Source: Lachnospiraceae bacterium
Lineage (GTDB): Bacteria > Bacillota > Clostridia > Lachnospirales > Lachnospiraceae
NCBI GenBank assembly: GCA_028696165.1
Contig: JAQVHQ010000010.1
Span: forward strand, 18,852-82,851
Reading direction: 5' to 3'
DNA: 64,000 nucleotides
The position numbers and the translations under genes were made by a program. Within the stretch, counting starts at the first letter, position 1. The number at the start of each line of letters is the position of its first letter. A model generated the notes under the pieces. The model made no database searches, had not been told where the DNA came from, and saw only the letters and a list, made by a program, of their open reading frames with translations. Below, piece by piece: positions 46,597 to 57,649 of the stretch.

Positions 46597-46634
46597 AAAA
46601 CCCGGGAAATCCTTCTACAGTTCCCGGGTTATTT
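46597..46634. terminator. Intrinsic terminator between the acyltransferase and MATE genes
   Basis: AACCCGGGAA (46599-46608) pairs with TTCCCGGGTT (46621-46630). On the minus strand TTTTAG follows, ending the acyltransferase transcript before the MATE gene. Confidence 0.75.
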
Positions 46635-46674
46635 ATTTCTGTATGTTCTATTTCTATATTATAATACAATTTTC

Positions 46675-47742
46675 TCAACCAAGCTTTACAACTTTTCTAT
46701 AGACAAAGGTAACCCCTTTTGACACAAAATGAAGTACAATACCACATACAACAGACAGCACTACCACCGTAACTGCATATACGATATCCGTTCTTACATA
46801 AGACGTATCATTTCTAAACAAATACAGGATAATTCCCTGCACCAGGAAGATTTCATAGGAAACCGTCCCAGCCAATCCCCATAAGACACTTTGAAAACGA
46901 AACTTCTGACATAGAAGGAACAGCATAAGAGCCACTCCCATCGATATCCCCCACTGAAATAAAATCGGCACTACATGATTTAAAGAAGCTTTCGATATGG
47001 TAAGATAACCCCAGAGCATTCCAACTATAAGTAATATCCCAGCAACTAAAAACAACCAGTAAAATCCCCTCACAGCACTCATGAAATCTTCTTCCCAGTT
47101 TGCCCATACAACACCCACTACAAAGGCAGCCATAGAAGAATACCAGACCGTATCTAACCCTATTATCTGGCAAATGAGCATATACAGCATCAGATATACA
47201 CACAAACTCAAAATTGCAGTTGGCATCTGACTGTGAAACCACCTCATAAAAAGTCCAAATCCCACATAGCAAACTGCAATAGCAATCAAAAACCAGCTGA
47301 AAGTACGAATTAAGTCACTGGAAGCAAACTGTCGCAACACCATACGTAATGACAATTCCGGATTAGCAATTCTCTCAAGCGCAAAACAAATACCCCATAT
47401 GATAAATCCCGGAATAAATATCTTACCAAGTCGTTTTCTATAAAATCCATGAAGATATGCCGTCTGATTATGCTTAAACTGCTTCATCACTCCATATCCT
47501 GACAACGCAAAAAACAGGGATGCCAGAATCACCTCTGCCAGGTTCTTACCAAGACATGGAAAGACCCATCCGCCTTCCGCCTTCTGTGAGATGTGGCAAA
47601 ACACTACAAGCATTGCACAAATCCCCTTTAGACAAATGCTGTGTTCCAAAGTCAGAGGTCTCAAATAAAAGCCCCTGTTTGGTGCTACTTTAAATGCCCA
47701 AAATAGCATAATGAGAAATAATATAATGAGTATATCCAACAT
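46675..47742 (-). CDS. Acyltransferase 3 family membrane protein
   Basis: 355 residues with about ten membrane segments. The first conserved block, LTLEHSICLKGICAMLVVFCH, here with the catalytic-type His, is followed by FFALSGYGVMKQF and FYRKRLGKIFIPGFI, typical of acyltransferase 3 proteins that O-acylate wall polymers, polysaccharides or lipids. The acceptor is unknown. GAGGAA precedes the ATG. Confidence 0.88.
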   Translation of the reverse strand: MLDILIILFLIMLFWAFKVAPNRGFYLRPLTLEHSICLKGICAMLVVFCHISQKAEGGWVFPCLGKNLAEVILASLFFALSGYGVMKQFKHNQTAYLHGFYRKRLGKIFIPGFIIWGICFALERIANPELSLRMVLRQFASSDLIRTFSWFLIAIAVCYVGFGLFMRWFHSQMPTAILSLCVYLMLYMLICQIIGLDTVWYSSMAAFVVGVVWANWEEDFMSAVRGFYWLFLVAGILLIVGMLWGYLTISKASLNHVVPILFQWGISMGVALMLFLLCQKFRFQSVLWGLAGTVSYEIFLVQGIILYLFRNDTSYVRTDIVYAVTVVVLSVVCGIVLHFVSKGVTFVYRKVVKLG

Positions 47743-47814
47743 ATCTGTGTTGTTCCTCTTTTCGCTGTATTTTTAGTCAAAGCGGATATTTGCAGTCCGC
47801 TTCCCCATATAAGG

Positions 47815-50800
47815 TTAAAATGATAGTTCTTTTCCCAATGCAAAGGAATAGATGATTTGTTCTTTTATCTGCTTATGTGTCAGTTTCTGAAGAGCCTGTC
47901 CATAATATTCCAGCTGCACATGGTACTTATCTATCAGTTCCTGTCCGCTTCTGTCATATACCTTGTCTGTCTTGTAATCTACGATTACAAGCTGTTCCCC
48001 TTCATAGAAAAATGCATCAATAATCCCCTGTACCAGAACCGTCTCCTTCTCATCCCAGCCTTTCTCAATCTGGCTGGCTGCGACCCCTATAACAAATGGC
48101 TGCTCCCGATACAGATTATCCTGTTCCATAGCAATTTTCATTCTATGCCCGATGGAACTGTCTACAAACTTCCATATATCATCTATATTTACACATTCTA
48201 ACATCTTTGTATCTATTTTACCCTGTTTTACTAAATCTGCCAAGTCCGAAGATAACTCTTCTTTGGAATTTATCCGGGTATAATCGATACATTCCATCAC
48301 ACGATGATAGGCAGTACCTCTCTGCGCACCCCAAACTTCTTCCTTTTCTTCTTTTAAGAACTCAGGAATCAACGGAATCACGGTTTCTTCCTCATATACA
48401 TGCAATCCCTCTTCATCCTCGATGCTCTGTTTCTTCAACTCGGAAACAGACATTTTTGCTGGAATGTCTTCCAGATTTTTATAGGGATACTCGTAGGTAA
48501 ACTGCTGTTTGATTCTATCTTTAAACTCTTTATCATAGGTTTCTGTTGTGTTCCATGATAAAAATTGCTCCTTGCGTACCTCTCTTTGTGCCTGATATAC
48601 CACTTCCTGCTCTGTCAGTGCTGCGATTGACAGATACTTGACCGACACATTTTTGATTTTGTTTTCCTCCAACAGACAGGGAAGTACCCAGTCCCAATAC
48701 ATGGTCGCATGGGCACGCATACTATGAGGAAGCAGTTCTTCCTTACGATTAGCTGCCATGGCATAATACTGCTGATTTTTCTCAAGCTTCGTAATAGTAC
48801 CCGTCAAGATTAACTTTTCTTTTGCTCTGGTAAATGCTACATATAAAATACGCAGTTCTTCCCCGAGATTTTCCATCTTTATCTGCTGGGCCAAAACAGA
48901 TTTAATCAATGTAGGAGCCTTCGTCCTTCTGACGCTGTCTATAAAAGAAAGGCCTATACCGTAATCTCCATGACAGATTAAATTCCCCCTTGAATCCTGA
49001 TTTCCAATCTTTTTGCCCATACCACTTACAAAAACCACCGGAAACTCCAGACCTTTACTTTTATGAATACTCATGATACGTACTGTATCTTCATTTTCTC
49101 CCAGCATATTTACTTCACCGAAATCCACCTGATATTTCTGCAGATGTTCAATATATCGAATAAAATTAAACAGTCCGCGGTAACTTGTCTTCTCATACTC
49201 CATGGCCTTTTCCACAAGCATCTGCAGATTTGCACTTCTTTGTTTACCTCCCGGCAGTGCAGAAGCATAAATTCCATATCCTGTTTCATCAAAAATTATT
49301 TGTATCAATTCATGAATCGGCGTATAGGTGATTTTACTGCAAATGTGATCATATATTTTAAAGAAATTCTGTATTTTCGTATATGTTTCTTCTGCATTTT
49401 CATAATTTGCAGATTCCTGATTTTCTGCACTTTGATTCTCACTATTTTCATGTGTCATGCTCTGCAGATAGTTTCGGCATGCCTGATACATAGACTCCTC
49501 CTGGTATATACTCCGGATTCGCGCAATCTGTTCATCCGTCATTTTACCTATAGGTGACAATAAAACTGCAGTAAATGGAATATCCTGCAGCGGATTGTCG
49601 CAGATATGCAGATAATTTAACACCGTTACCACTTCCAATGCAGAAAAATACCCGGTCTTAGAAGTGGCAAATGCAGGAATATTCATGGCATTTAATACCT
49701 CGGCAAAAGTATCTGCCCAGCCTGTCAGTGTACGAAGAAGTACAACACAGTCACTGTAGCGTGCCGGTCTATATACCTGTAATTTATTGTCAAATATCTG
49801 TTCTTTTCCCACAATCTCACGAATTCTTTGTCCAACTGCCCGTGCTTCCATCTCCCGATAGATTCTCTGAGACTTTTCTTCCAACATCCCGCCTTCATCT
49901 ACAGGTATACATAAAACTTCCGTATCTGCAAAAGAATCCTTCGCTTCCGGATAGGATGCTCCATAATTAAGTGCTGCTTTATCATCATAGACTACACTTC
50001 CCAGGGATGGTCCCATAATCTGCGAAAAGATAAGATTTACAAAGGATATGACCTCTCTCCTGCTTCGAAAATTTTTGTGAAGATCAATACGCTGTTCCTT
50101 ACCCTCCTCCAGGGAATAGGAGGCAAGCTTTTCCATAAAAAGTTCTGGTCTTGCCAATCGAAAGCGATAGATACTCTGCTTCACATCGCCTACCATGAAG
50201 ATATTATGTTTTCCCTCAATCATTTTAGAAGAAAAAGTCAAAAGCAGTTCCTGTACCATATTGCTGTCCTGATATTCGTCAATCATAATTTCTTCAAAAC
50301 GGGCAGCAAAATCTCTGGCTGTGGGATTCACATGGATACTTCCATCCTCAAAGTTTTTCGTTACCAGAATATCCAGAGCAAAATGTTCCACATCTGAGAA
50401 ATCGCAGATATTCTTCTTTCGTTTTGCCGCTGTGTATTCCTCCATAAACCGTTCTGTCAGATGAATCAGAATTTCCACAGAAGGCCTGCAGGCAGCAATT
50501 CCCTTTAACACCTCCGCCTCAGACAGTTGGAAATAATTCTGATGCAGTTCTTTTATCATATCTTTCGCCTGCGTGAATATCCCTTTTACTTCCTCTCTCA
50601 AGTCTGCATCCACTTTCTCGTCCTTTTTAGAGGAAAGACGGGGATATTTTATCTGAGCCAAACTCTCATGCCATTTTTCATAACTAGTGCTCGCTTCCAA
50701 CTCCTCTGCAATATCCAGAAGTCCATTGATCATAGGGAGATACATATATGGGCCATCCGCACCCTGGCTTTTTTTCACGGCGAGGCTAAGCTGCTGCTGT

Positions 50801-51480
50801 ATTTCCACAATGGCATTGCGCGCTTCCGACCATAAAATAGACATCCAGACTCTGGAGCCTTCACTGTCCAGTGATTCTGCCTCATAAGCCTTTTTGCAGT
50901 TTTCAATCCACTCTTTTGGCCATGGTGCACTGGTGGAAAAATTGTAAAGAGAAAATATCATATCTTCCAGTGCCTTATCATTCTTCCCGGCACTATAAGC
51001 CTCCACAAAGTCTATAAATTCAGGAGTTCCTTCCTCATAAGCTTCTTCTAACACCTTCTCTATCACGTCTGCCTTCAGCAGTTCCAGCTCACCCTCATCT
51101 GCGATGCGAAAAGCCGGGTCCAGCCCGATCGTATGAAAATAATTTCTAACAATATACGAGCAATATCCATCTATAGTATTAATCTGCGCATTATTAATCA
51201 ATGTAGTTTGCCTTTGCAGATGCTCATCTTCCGGATGTTCATTCAATTTTTTTTCAATGGCTGCCAGAATTCGTTCCTTCATCTCCGAAGCGGCTGCGCG
51301 GGTAAATGTCACGATAAGAAGAGAATCAATATCCACCGGATGTTCTTCATCTGTTATCATGGTCAGAATTCGTTCTACCAAAACAGCAGTTTTCCCGGAA
51401 CCGGCAGCTGCACTTACCAGCATATTGCGATTCCGCAGAGAAATAACCTGCTCTTGTTCCTCGGTCCATGTTACTGCCAT
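47815..51480 (-). CDS. addA: Helicase-exonuclease AddAB, subunit AddA
   Basis: 1221 residues from the ATG at 51480 (GAAGGAGG upstream). Processes DNA double-strand breaks up to a Chi site for RecA loading. It has a UvrD-like helicase core (Walker A SAAAGSGKTAVL, DEYQDSNMVQELLL, VGDVKQSIYRFR, IMSIHKSKGLEFPVVF, YVAFTRAKEKL). A C-terminal RecB-type nuclease with IVDYKTDKV follows. The start overlaps the addB stop by 10 bp. Confidence 0.96.
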   Translation of the reverse strand: MAVTWTEEQEQVISLRNRNMLVSAAAGSGKTAVLVERILTMITDEEHPVDIDSLLIVTFTRAAASEMKERILAAIEKKLNEHPEDEHLQRQTTLINNAQINTIDGYCSYIVRNYFHTIGLDPAFRIADEGELELLKADVIEKVLEEAYEEGTPEFIDFVEAYSAGKNDKALEDMIFSLYNFSTSAPWPKEWIENCKKAYEAESLDSEGSRVWMSILWSEARNAIVEIQQQLSLAVKKSQGADGPYMYLPMINGLLDIAEELEASTSYEKWHESLAQIKYPRLSSKKDEKVDADLREEVKGIFTQAKDMIKELHQNYFQLSEAEVLKGIAACRPSVEILIHLTERFMEEYTAAKRKKNICDFSDVEHFALDILVTKNFEDGSIHVNPTARDFAARFEEIMIDEYQDSNMVQELLLTFSSKMIEGKHNIFMVGDVKQSIYRFRLARPELFMEKLASYSLEEGKEQRIDLHKNFRSRREVISFVNLIFSQIMGPSLGSVVYDDKAALNYGASYPEAKDSFADTEVLCIPVDEGGMLEEKSQRIYREMEARAVGQRIREIVGKEQIFDNKLQVYRPARYSDCVVLLRTLTGWADTFAEVLNAMNIPAFATSKTGYFSALEVVTVLNYLHICDNPLQDIPFTAVLLSPIGKMTDEQIARIRSIYQEESMYQACRNYLQSMTHENSENQSAENQESANYENAEETYTKIQNFFKIYDHICSKITYTPIHELIQIIFDETGYGIYASALPGGKQRSANLQMLVEKAMEYEKTSYRGLFNFIRYIEHLQKYQVDFGEVNMLGENEDTVRIMSIHKSKGLEFPVVFVSGMGKKIGNQDSRGNLICHGDYGIGLSFIDSVRRTKAPTLIKSVLAQQIKMENLGEELRILYVAFTRAKEKLILTGTITKLEKNQQYYAMAANRKEELLPHSMRAHATMYWDWVLPCLLEENKIKNVSVKYLSIAALTEQEVVYQAQREVRKEQFLSWNTTETYDKEFKDRIKQQFTYEYPYKNLEDIPAKMSVSELKKQSIEDEEGLHVYEEETVIPLIPEFLKEEKEEVWGAQRGTAYHRVMECIDYTRINSKEELSSDLADLVKQGKIDTKMLECVNIDDIWKFVDSSIGHRMKIAMEQDNLYREQPFVIGVAASQIEKGWDEKETVLVQGIIDAFFYEGEQLVIVDYKTDKVYDRSGQELIDKYHVQLEYYGQALQKLTHKQIKEQIIYSFALGKELSF

Positions 51481-54400
51481 GGTTCTACCTCCTTCGCAAA
51501 AGCTTCCCATATGGAATCTTCCTGGAAGCTATTCAATCTTCGATGTTCATATCCCGGAATGCGCTCATCATATCCACAGACGCCTTTATATGGGCAGTAG
51601 GTACAGGCATCCTTCGTCTTCATGATATATGGATTCACCTGCACATTTCCCTGAACAATTGCCTCTCCAATATTTCGCGCCTTCTTATTTACATACTGTG
51701 ATAAGATATGGAACTGTTCCTGAGATACCGTCGATGACAAGGCTGACAAAGAACCATCCTTGCGATAGGAAACAGGTAAGATATCCGATTTTTTCTCACT
51801 GGCAAGTTTCTCATCCATGTGTTCAATAATATCAGGATTTTCCCACAAGATTCCATTTAATTTCAGCTCCTGCAAAATACGCTGATTCGTATCCTCAGGT
51901 TTTTCTCCCTCTACCTGATCTACCAGTGGATCCTTTACCTGATAATAGAATACGCCTGCCGGTTCTACTTCTTTGTCCGGGTGCTCTTTTTGTTCCATCT
52001 CTATGGCCGCATTCATATACACCATCAACTGCAGCTGCAGTCCATGATAAAGTGCTACCAGATCGAAAGAAGTGTTCCCAGTCTTATAATCAATCACTTT
52101 AAGATAAATACAGTCATTCGTCTCTAACTTATCCACCCGGTCTATTCTGCCATGAAGACGCATGCTCTCCTGTTCAGATAATACCAGATTTACTGTTTCT
52201 AAATCTTCTACATGAGAAAAATTCACTTCGAAACTCTGTGGAACAAAATCTCCTTTTCGTATCTGTTCCTGAAGCGCCCATACGGTTCGCTTTAGTATTC
52301 TACGAACTCTGGCGATGGTATATTCATTTCGACTGGTGCTGTGTAGAATCGTATTTCCATAATCATGAATGACTTCTTCAATACTTTCCTCAATCATTTC
52401 ATTTCTTTTCTCTTCTTCCAGATTTTTCCAGTCGTATGGACTGTTCTTTAACTTATTAGAAAACCATTCCAGCGCTTTATGAGCAATATTTCCCAAATCT
52501 GCAGACTGAAATTCGTAGCGCACCCGCTCTGTAAGACCCAGACCATACTCCAGAAAATGAGCAAATGCACAGGATGCATACTCTTCCAGCCTGGTAGCAC
52601 TGTTGTGAAGCTGAGAACCATAGAGTGCGCGGGCTGCTGCCTTTCCAATCTTATCATGGGGATTTTCATAGTACGCAGCTTCAACTACCTGACCAATACG
52701 GTTGGCATAATCCGGCTGGGCACAATACCAGGAATACAATTCCTTCCATTGATTGTCCACTTTTCCGCGGACGGCAAGTCGAAGGCCTTCAATAAGCGCC
52801 GGAAATACGCTGTCCGGCCGTTCCAGGTAGGCTGGCAGCGTCCATTCATCCGAATCCATTTCCCTGTATTCCTGAATTTTTAGTTTCGGAAATAATTTTC
52901 GTATATTAGACAGAAGATAGGCCTCTCCCAAAGCCTCTCCTTTACTATTTAATCGAGCGCAGGATAACTCCAGACGTCTGCTTGGTTTTGTCATATTAAG
53001 GTAGAGATAAAATCTCTGAATATATGCATTTTCTTTCGCGGTAGGTGCCAGTTCCACACTCTTTTTCTGGAGAAAATCACGTTCCATCTCGGAAAGTATC
53101 TGGCTTGCAGAATGAGTCTTTGGCACAATTCCTTCATTCACCCCCACAAAAAACAGAACTTTGATATCCTTTAACCGGGTACGTTCCATATCTCCGAACA
53201 CTACCTGATCCGAACTTGGAGGTATGATACCGATCTTGGTTTCTTCCAGACCCGCATCCAGTATTTCCTTATAATCATCCAATGGCACACGTTCCTCTCC
53301 AAGTACAGAAACCATCTTGTCAAACAAACCCATAACTACCTTATATATCTGGGCATACTCCTTCTCCATAGGACGATTCTCAGCCTGAGCAAATAAAAGT
53401 TCCTGTACCTTTAATTTCTCCTGAGCCTGCATTCGAACTACGAATTCATAGATTGCTCTGGTATTATCAAGGACTGTGGAATCCTTTCTTTTTAAGATTT
53501 CAGTCAGCTCACCTAATTCATCCAGGACCATCAGACGGATATCATTCATATATAGAATCTGATCGGGATTCATACCGCGATAATGCCTGGTCCAGGTATC
53601 ATTCCAGTGTTTATATCCGCGGATACCCAGAGCGATTACATAATTTTCCAGGTCATCAATCTGGGGTCTTTTCAGATTTGTCATTCCACAGCGCAGATAG
53701 CGAAAGACACTTGCATAACTGTAATCAGATGCCACCACATCCAGCACCGCACGCAGACATTCTACAAATGGATTCATAAGTACCGAATGTTTCTCGTCTA
53801 TAAAACAGGGAATATTCGCTGTTGCAAAAGCCTGCCTGGTATATTCCCCATAGATACTCATATCTCCGGTGATTACTGCCACATCTTTATAACGAAGCTT
53901 ATCTTCCCTTACCAGCTTATTAATCTTTCCTGCCACGATTTCCATCTCTTCTTTTGGTGTTCTCGCATAGAAGATTCCAACCTCATCCTGCTCCTTCGGA
54001 TAAGCTTGGTTTCCATACCGGAAAAGATGCTCCTCTAAAAAAGCCAGTGCCGGAGCCTGGGCAAATCTGCTTTTTTCTCCTGGCTTTATCCAGATTTCCG
54101 GCAAAATCTCTACCCTCTCTTCCATTGCCATCTTAGAAAGCTTCTGAATCATCTGTCTGCTCATGGAAAACAGATGATAATAGGAAGCCTGCTTTTGGAT
54201 GTCCTCTTTGGGATCTATGGTAACTGTCACATAGACTTTCTCTGCGCAGTTTAATAATTCTCTCAACACTTTATTCTGAACGGGCGTAAATCCGGTAAAT
54301 CCATCAAAAGCCAGAACACTGTTTCGGATTTTTTTCGATTTATGAAGCGCATCTGCCAGTACTTCCAAAACTTCTTCTGTGGTAATATAGCGGCTTTGCA

Positions 54401-54908
54401 GATATTCACAAAACCCTTCATATACACACTGTACATCTTTTAATTTCTCATGAAGTTCCATCTTCTCCTCAGAATCTTCTATGAGCTTTTCCATCTGTTT
54501 TGTATCAACCTGATACTGCATCAGCTCAGATATGAATGATTTCATCTCACTGATATAACCAGTCTTTTTCAAATTGCCACCCAATACTTTTAACTTTTTC
54601 TTATTTTCCTGAGCGATTTTTTGAAGAATCAGACTCTTTCCTGTTTCTTCTAACAGTATTTCGTCATAGCCGCCCAGTTCCTCAAACACACGGTAAGCCA
54701 AACGCTGAAAGCTTAGGATGTCAATATTCATAATCCCACTGTCCGGATGCATCTGTACCAGCTGCTTCTGAGTCTGCATGGTAAACTGTTCCGGAACAAG
54801 TACCAGATACTGTTGTTTCGGATTTGCTATGGCTTCCTGTATAATATTTTCTGATAAATAATGAGATTTCCCACTTCCGGAACTTCCCAGGATAAATTGC
54901 AGTGACAT
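51471..54908 (-). CDS. addB: Helicase-exonuclease AddAB, subunit AddB
   Basis: 1145 residues from MSLQFILGSSGSGKSHYLSE, with GGGGAGG upstream of the ATG. Seen: the N-terminal P-loop GSSGSGKS, the inactive helicase fold, and a C-terminal RecB-type nuclease with VIDYKTGNTSFD. An iron-sulfur cluster site uses the cysteine in YASCAFAHFL with CTYCPYKGVC. AddB recognises Chi and cuts the other strand. It is the first gene of the addB-addA operon. Confidence 0.96.
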   Translation of the reverse strand: MSLQFILGSSGSGKSHYLSENIIQEAIANPKQQYLVLVPEQFTMQTQKQLVQMHPDSGIMNIDILSFQRLAYRVFEELGGYDEILLEETGKSLILQKIAQENKKKLKVLGGNLKKTGYISEMKSFISELMQYQVDTKQMEKLIEDSEEKMELHEKLKDVQCVYEGFCEYLQSRYITTEEVLEVLADALHKSKKIRNSVLAFDGFTGFTPVQNKVLRELLNCAEKVYVTVTIDPKEDIQKQASYYHLFSMSRQMIQKLSKMAMEERVEILPEIWIKPGEKSRFAQAPALAFLEEHLFRYGNQAYPKEQDEVGIFYARTPKEEMEIVAGKINKLVREDKLRYKDVAVITGDMSIYGEYTRQAFATANIPCFIDEKHSVLMNPFVECLRAVLDVVASDYSYASVFRYLRCGMTNLKRPQIDDLENYVIALGIRGYKHWNDTWTRHYRGMNPDQILYMNDIRLMVLDELGELTEILKRKDSTVLDNTRAIYEFVVRMQAQEKLKVQELLFAQAENRPMEKEYAQIYKVVMGLFDKMVSVLGEERVPLDDYKEILDAGLEETKIGIIPPSSDQVVFGDMERTRLKDIKVLFFVGVNEGIVPKTHSASQILSEMERDFLQKKSVELAPTAKENAYIQRFYLYLNMTKPSRRLELSCARLNSKGEALGEAYLLSNIRKLFPKLKIQEYREMDSDEWTLPAYLERPDSVFPALIEGLRLAVRGKVDNQWKELYSWYCAQPDYANRIGQVVEAAYYENPHDKIGKAAARALYGSQLHNSATRLEEYASCAFAHFLEYGLGLTERVRYEFQSADLGNIAHKALEWFSNKLKNSPYDWKNLEEEKRNEMIEESIEEVIHDYGNTILHSTSRNEYTIARVRRILKRTVWALQEQIRKGDFVPQSFEVNFSHVEDLETVNLVLSEQESMRLHGRIDRVDKLETNDCIYLKVIDYKTGNTSFDLVALYHGLQLQLMVYMNAAIEMEQKEHPDKEVEPAGVFYYQVKDPLVDQVEGEKPEDTNQRILQELKLNGILWENPDIIEHMDEKLASEKKSDILPVSYRKDGSLSALSSTVSQEQFHILSQYVNKKARNIGEAIVQGNVQVNPYIMKTKDACTYCPYKGVCGYDERIPGYEHRRLNSFQEDSIWEAFAKEVEPWQ

Positions 54909-55103
54909 TCCTCTACCTCCCCGCAAATCAATTCTGCTTCCCGCTATTGAGAGCAAAATCATTTTGTTGTATGTTCATTATATGGACATAATCAGATGCC
55001 GTCAAGTAACATAAAGATACCATTCTGGCAAATCCCTCTATAAAGCGGGCATATTTTTTCATTTTTTATAATAGGATATACAAAGAATGATAGGAGGCGT
55101 GAC

Positions 55104-55541
55104 ATGAGTGGAAAAACCAGAATTGTAGTGCTACATATGAAAGAGATTCTTTATACAGTCATATTCCTTGTACTGGCTGTTATCATGGGAATTCTACTCT
55201 TTCTGATGTTTGGATCTAGAAGAGAAGACTCTGCGCTTTCAGCTTCTCCTGACCGCTTCACGCCCGGGAAATATACCACCACCATACAGTTAAACGATAA
55301 TACTTTCGATGTGGAAGTTGCTGTGGATGCAGACCATATCAACAGTATTCGTCTGCAGAACTTAAGTGAATCCACACTGGCTATGTATCCACTGATGGAA
55401 CCTGCCCTAAACGGGCTGGCCACCCAGATTTATGCGAGCCAGTCTACAGAAGGAATCACTTATAGTGATGAAAGCAAGTACACCTCTCTGCTGCTGTTAG
55501 ATGCCATAGATGATGCTTTGGGGCGGGCGGAGATAAAGTAA
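55104..55541 (+). CDS. Membrane-anchored FMN-bind-like small protein
   Basis: 145 residues with a strong AGGAGG site. A signal-anchor at about 15-35 (TVIFLVLAVIMGILLFLMF) is followed by a compact extracytoplasmic domain: FTPGKYTTTIQLNDNTFDVE, DADHINSIRLQNLSES. It resembles the FMN-binding domain fold seen in Firmicutes surface proteins, but the flavin-attaching Ser/Thr motif is not certain. It is an isolated gene divergent from addB and convergent with nadE. Confidence 0.68.
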   Translation: MSGKTRIVVLHMKEILYTVIFLVLAVIMGILLFLMFGSRREDSALSASPDRFTPGKYTTTIQLNDNTFDVEVAVDADHINSIRLQNLSESTLAMYPLMEPALNGLATQIYASQSTEGITYSDESKYTSLLLLDAIDDALGRAEIK

Positions 55542-55570
55542 TTCATATTGATAAAAGGAATTCGGAGGCG

Positions 55571-55625
55571 AAAAAATGACGGAAAGAAGCAGGCTAAAAT
55601 AGCCTGCTTCTTTCCGTCATTTTTT
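55571..55625. terminator. Bidirectional terminator with a 25-bp perfect stem
   Basis: Bases 55571-55595 are exactly complementary to 55601-55625 around the loop AAAAT. The stem has six A/T pairs at its base, so T runs follow it on both strands. It serves both the small plus-strand gene and the converging nadE. Confidence 0.92.
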
Positions 55626-55645
55626 TCAATTCCGATGGTTTATGA

Positions 55646-57556
55646 TTAAAGGGCATCCAATTCCTCACGCCAGATGCGAACACACGCATCACTTGGCATA
55701 CGCAAATCGCCACGCGGAGATACTGCCACACTTCCCACTTTAGGTCCATCCGGAAGACAAGACCTCTTAAACTGCTGTGCAAAATAACGCCAGTAAAAAG
55801 TTTTCAGCCATTTTAAAATCTCATCATTTTCATAAGTTCCTGCAAATGCATGACATGCAACCCGATACAATTTCTTCGGTGCAAATCCAGCTCTCTGCAT
55901 ATAATACAGGAAGAAGTCATGAAGTTCATAAGGTCCCACAAGATCCTCTGTTTTCTGTGAAATCACGCCATTTTCCGGTGGCAGCAGTTCCGGACTTACC
56001 GGAGTATCCAGCACATCTAAAAGTACCTTCTCCAACTGCTCATCTCCACAGGTATCTGCATAGTAGCGTACCAAATGACGTACCAGCGTTTTAGGAATAG
56101 AAGCGTTTACCGCATACATAGACATATGGTCTCCATTGTATGTTGCCCATCCAAGTGCTAACTCTGACAAATCTCCTGTTCCGATAACCATACCATTACT
56201 CTGATTCGCAAGATCCATAAGAATCTGTGTACGTTCTCTGGCCTGGGAGTTTTCATATGTTACATCATGCACATTTTCATCATGATCAATATCCTTGAAA
56301 TGAACACGAACTGCCTCTTTGATATCCACCTCTTTTAGTGTAGCTCCCAAACGATTCGTCAAAGTACATGCATTCGTATAAGTTCTATCCGTAGTACCAA
56401 AACAAGGCATCGTCACTGACAAAATCTGTTCTCTTGGAAGTCCCAGCAAATCAAAAGCTCTTGCAATAACAAGCAAAGCCAAAGTAGAATCCAGCCCACC
56501 GGAAATTCCAATCACTGCACTCTTACACTTGGTATGCTCCAGACGCTTTTTTAATCCCATTGCCTGAATCATAAGAATCTCATCACATCTTCTGTCACGG
56601 TCTTCCTTGCTGGAAGGCACGAAAGGTTTTGGATCAAAATACCGCTCCAGTTTTGTGTCCTCTTCCTTCACGGAGAACGAAGTCACCTGATAGCCCTTTC
56701 GTGTCTGCGGACCAAAGGTTGTCATCTTCCTTCTCTCACTGATAATTCGCGAAACGTCCAAATCTCCATATATCGTCTGATTGACAAATCGCTTTGCTTC
56801 CGACAGCACCGTACCATTCTCAGCGATAAGATTATGCCCGCCAAAGACAAGGTCCGTAGTAGATTCCCCGTCTCCTGCCGTGGCATAGATATACCCGCAA
56901 ATCAAACGGGCAGACTGATTCTGTACCAGACTCTTTCGATATAAACTCTTTCCTGTCACTTCATCACTGGCAGACAAATTCACAACCACCGTCGCACCTT
57001 CCATGCAGTGACGAACACTCGGTGGATTCGGCACCCACAAATCCTCACATATCTCCGCTGCCACCAGAAGCCTAGGCATCTCCTCGCACGCAAAGAACTG
57101 ATTGATGCCAAAAGGAACTGATTTACCATTAACTTCCGTAAAAATAATATCTTCATCCCCGGGAGTAAAATGACGTCCTTCATAAAATTCTGCATACGTA
57201 GGCAGACATTTCTTAGGAATAATTCCAAGAATTTCTCCATGATTTAGCACCGCTGCCACATTGTACAATTTTCCACTCTGTTCCCATGGCAATCCCACAA
57301 AAATCAGTGCATCCGTATGAACAGTCTCTTCAGCCAGTACGATCAGCTGCTCTTTTGCCACTTTAAGAAGCTGTTCCTGCCAGAACAAGTCCCCACAAGT
57401 ATAACCAGTGATACATAATTCCGGAAATACCATAATCTTAGCCTGATGCATTTCCATTTCCCGGATACCCTTAAGGATCTCCTCACGATTATAGATACAG
57501 TCAGCCACCTTAAGTTTAGGGCTTCCTGCTGCAACTTTTATGAATCCGTCTTTCAT
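55646..57556 (-). CDS. nadE: Glutamine-dependent NAD+ synthetase
   Basis: 636 residues from MKDGFIKVAAGSPKLKVADC, with GGGAGG upstream. It has an N-terminal carbon-nitrogen hydrolase glutaminase domain (MVFPELCITGYTCGD, catalytic Cys in AAEICEDLWVPNP) and a C-terminal NAD synthetase domain with SGGLDSTLALLV. It aminates nicotinic acid adenine dinucleotide using glutamine and ATP. This two-domain type is larger than the ammonia-only form. It is monocistronic. Confidence 0.95.
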   Translation of the reverse strand: MKDGFIKVAAGSPKLKVADCIYNREEILKGIREMEMHQAKIMVFPELCITGYTCGDLFWQEQLLKVAKEQLIVLAEETVHTDALIFVGLPWEQSGKLYNVAAVLNHGEILGIIPKKCLPTYAEFYEGRHFTPGDEDIIFTEVNGKSVPFGINQFFACEEMPRLLVAAEICEDLWVPNPPSVRHCMEGATVVVNLSASDEVTGKSLYRKSLVQNQSARLICGYIYATAGDGESTTDLVFGGHNLIAENGTVLSEAKRFVNQTIYGDLDVSRIISERRKMTTFGPQTRKGYQVTSFSVKEEDTKLERYFDPKPFVPSSKEDRDRRCDEILMIQAMGLKKRLEHTKCKSAVIGISGGLDSTLALLVIARAFDLLGLPREQILSVTMPCFGTTDRTYTNACTLTNRLGATLKEVDIKEAVRVHFKDIDHDENVHDVTYENSQARERTQILMDLANQSNGMVIGTGDLSELALGWATYNGDHMSMYAVNASIPKTLVRHLVRYYADTCGDEQLEKVLLDVLDTPVSPELLPPENGVISQKTEDLVGPYELHDFFLYYMQRAGFAPKKLYRVACHAFAGTYENDEILKWLKTFYWRYFAQQFKRSCLPDGPKVGSVAVSPRGDLRMPSDACVRIWREELDAL

Positions 57557-57649
57557 ATTTCCTCCCTGCATATCGTATTTTCATATCATCTGATAAAAAT
57601 CAAAAAAATTCTATTATCCTGTAAGAAGATTTATCAGATTACCAGTTAT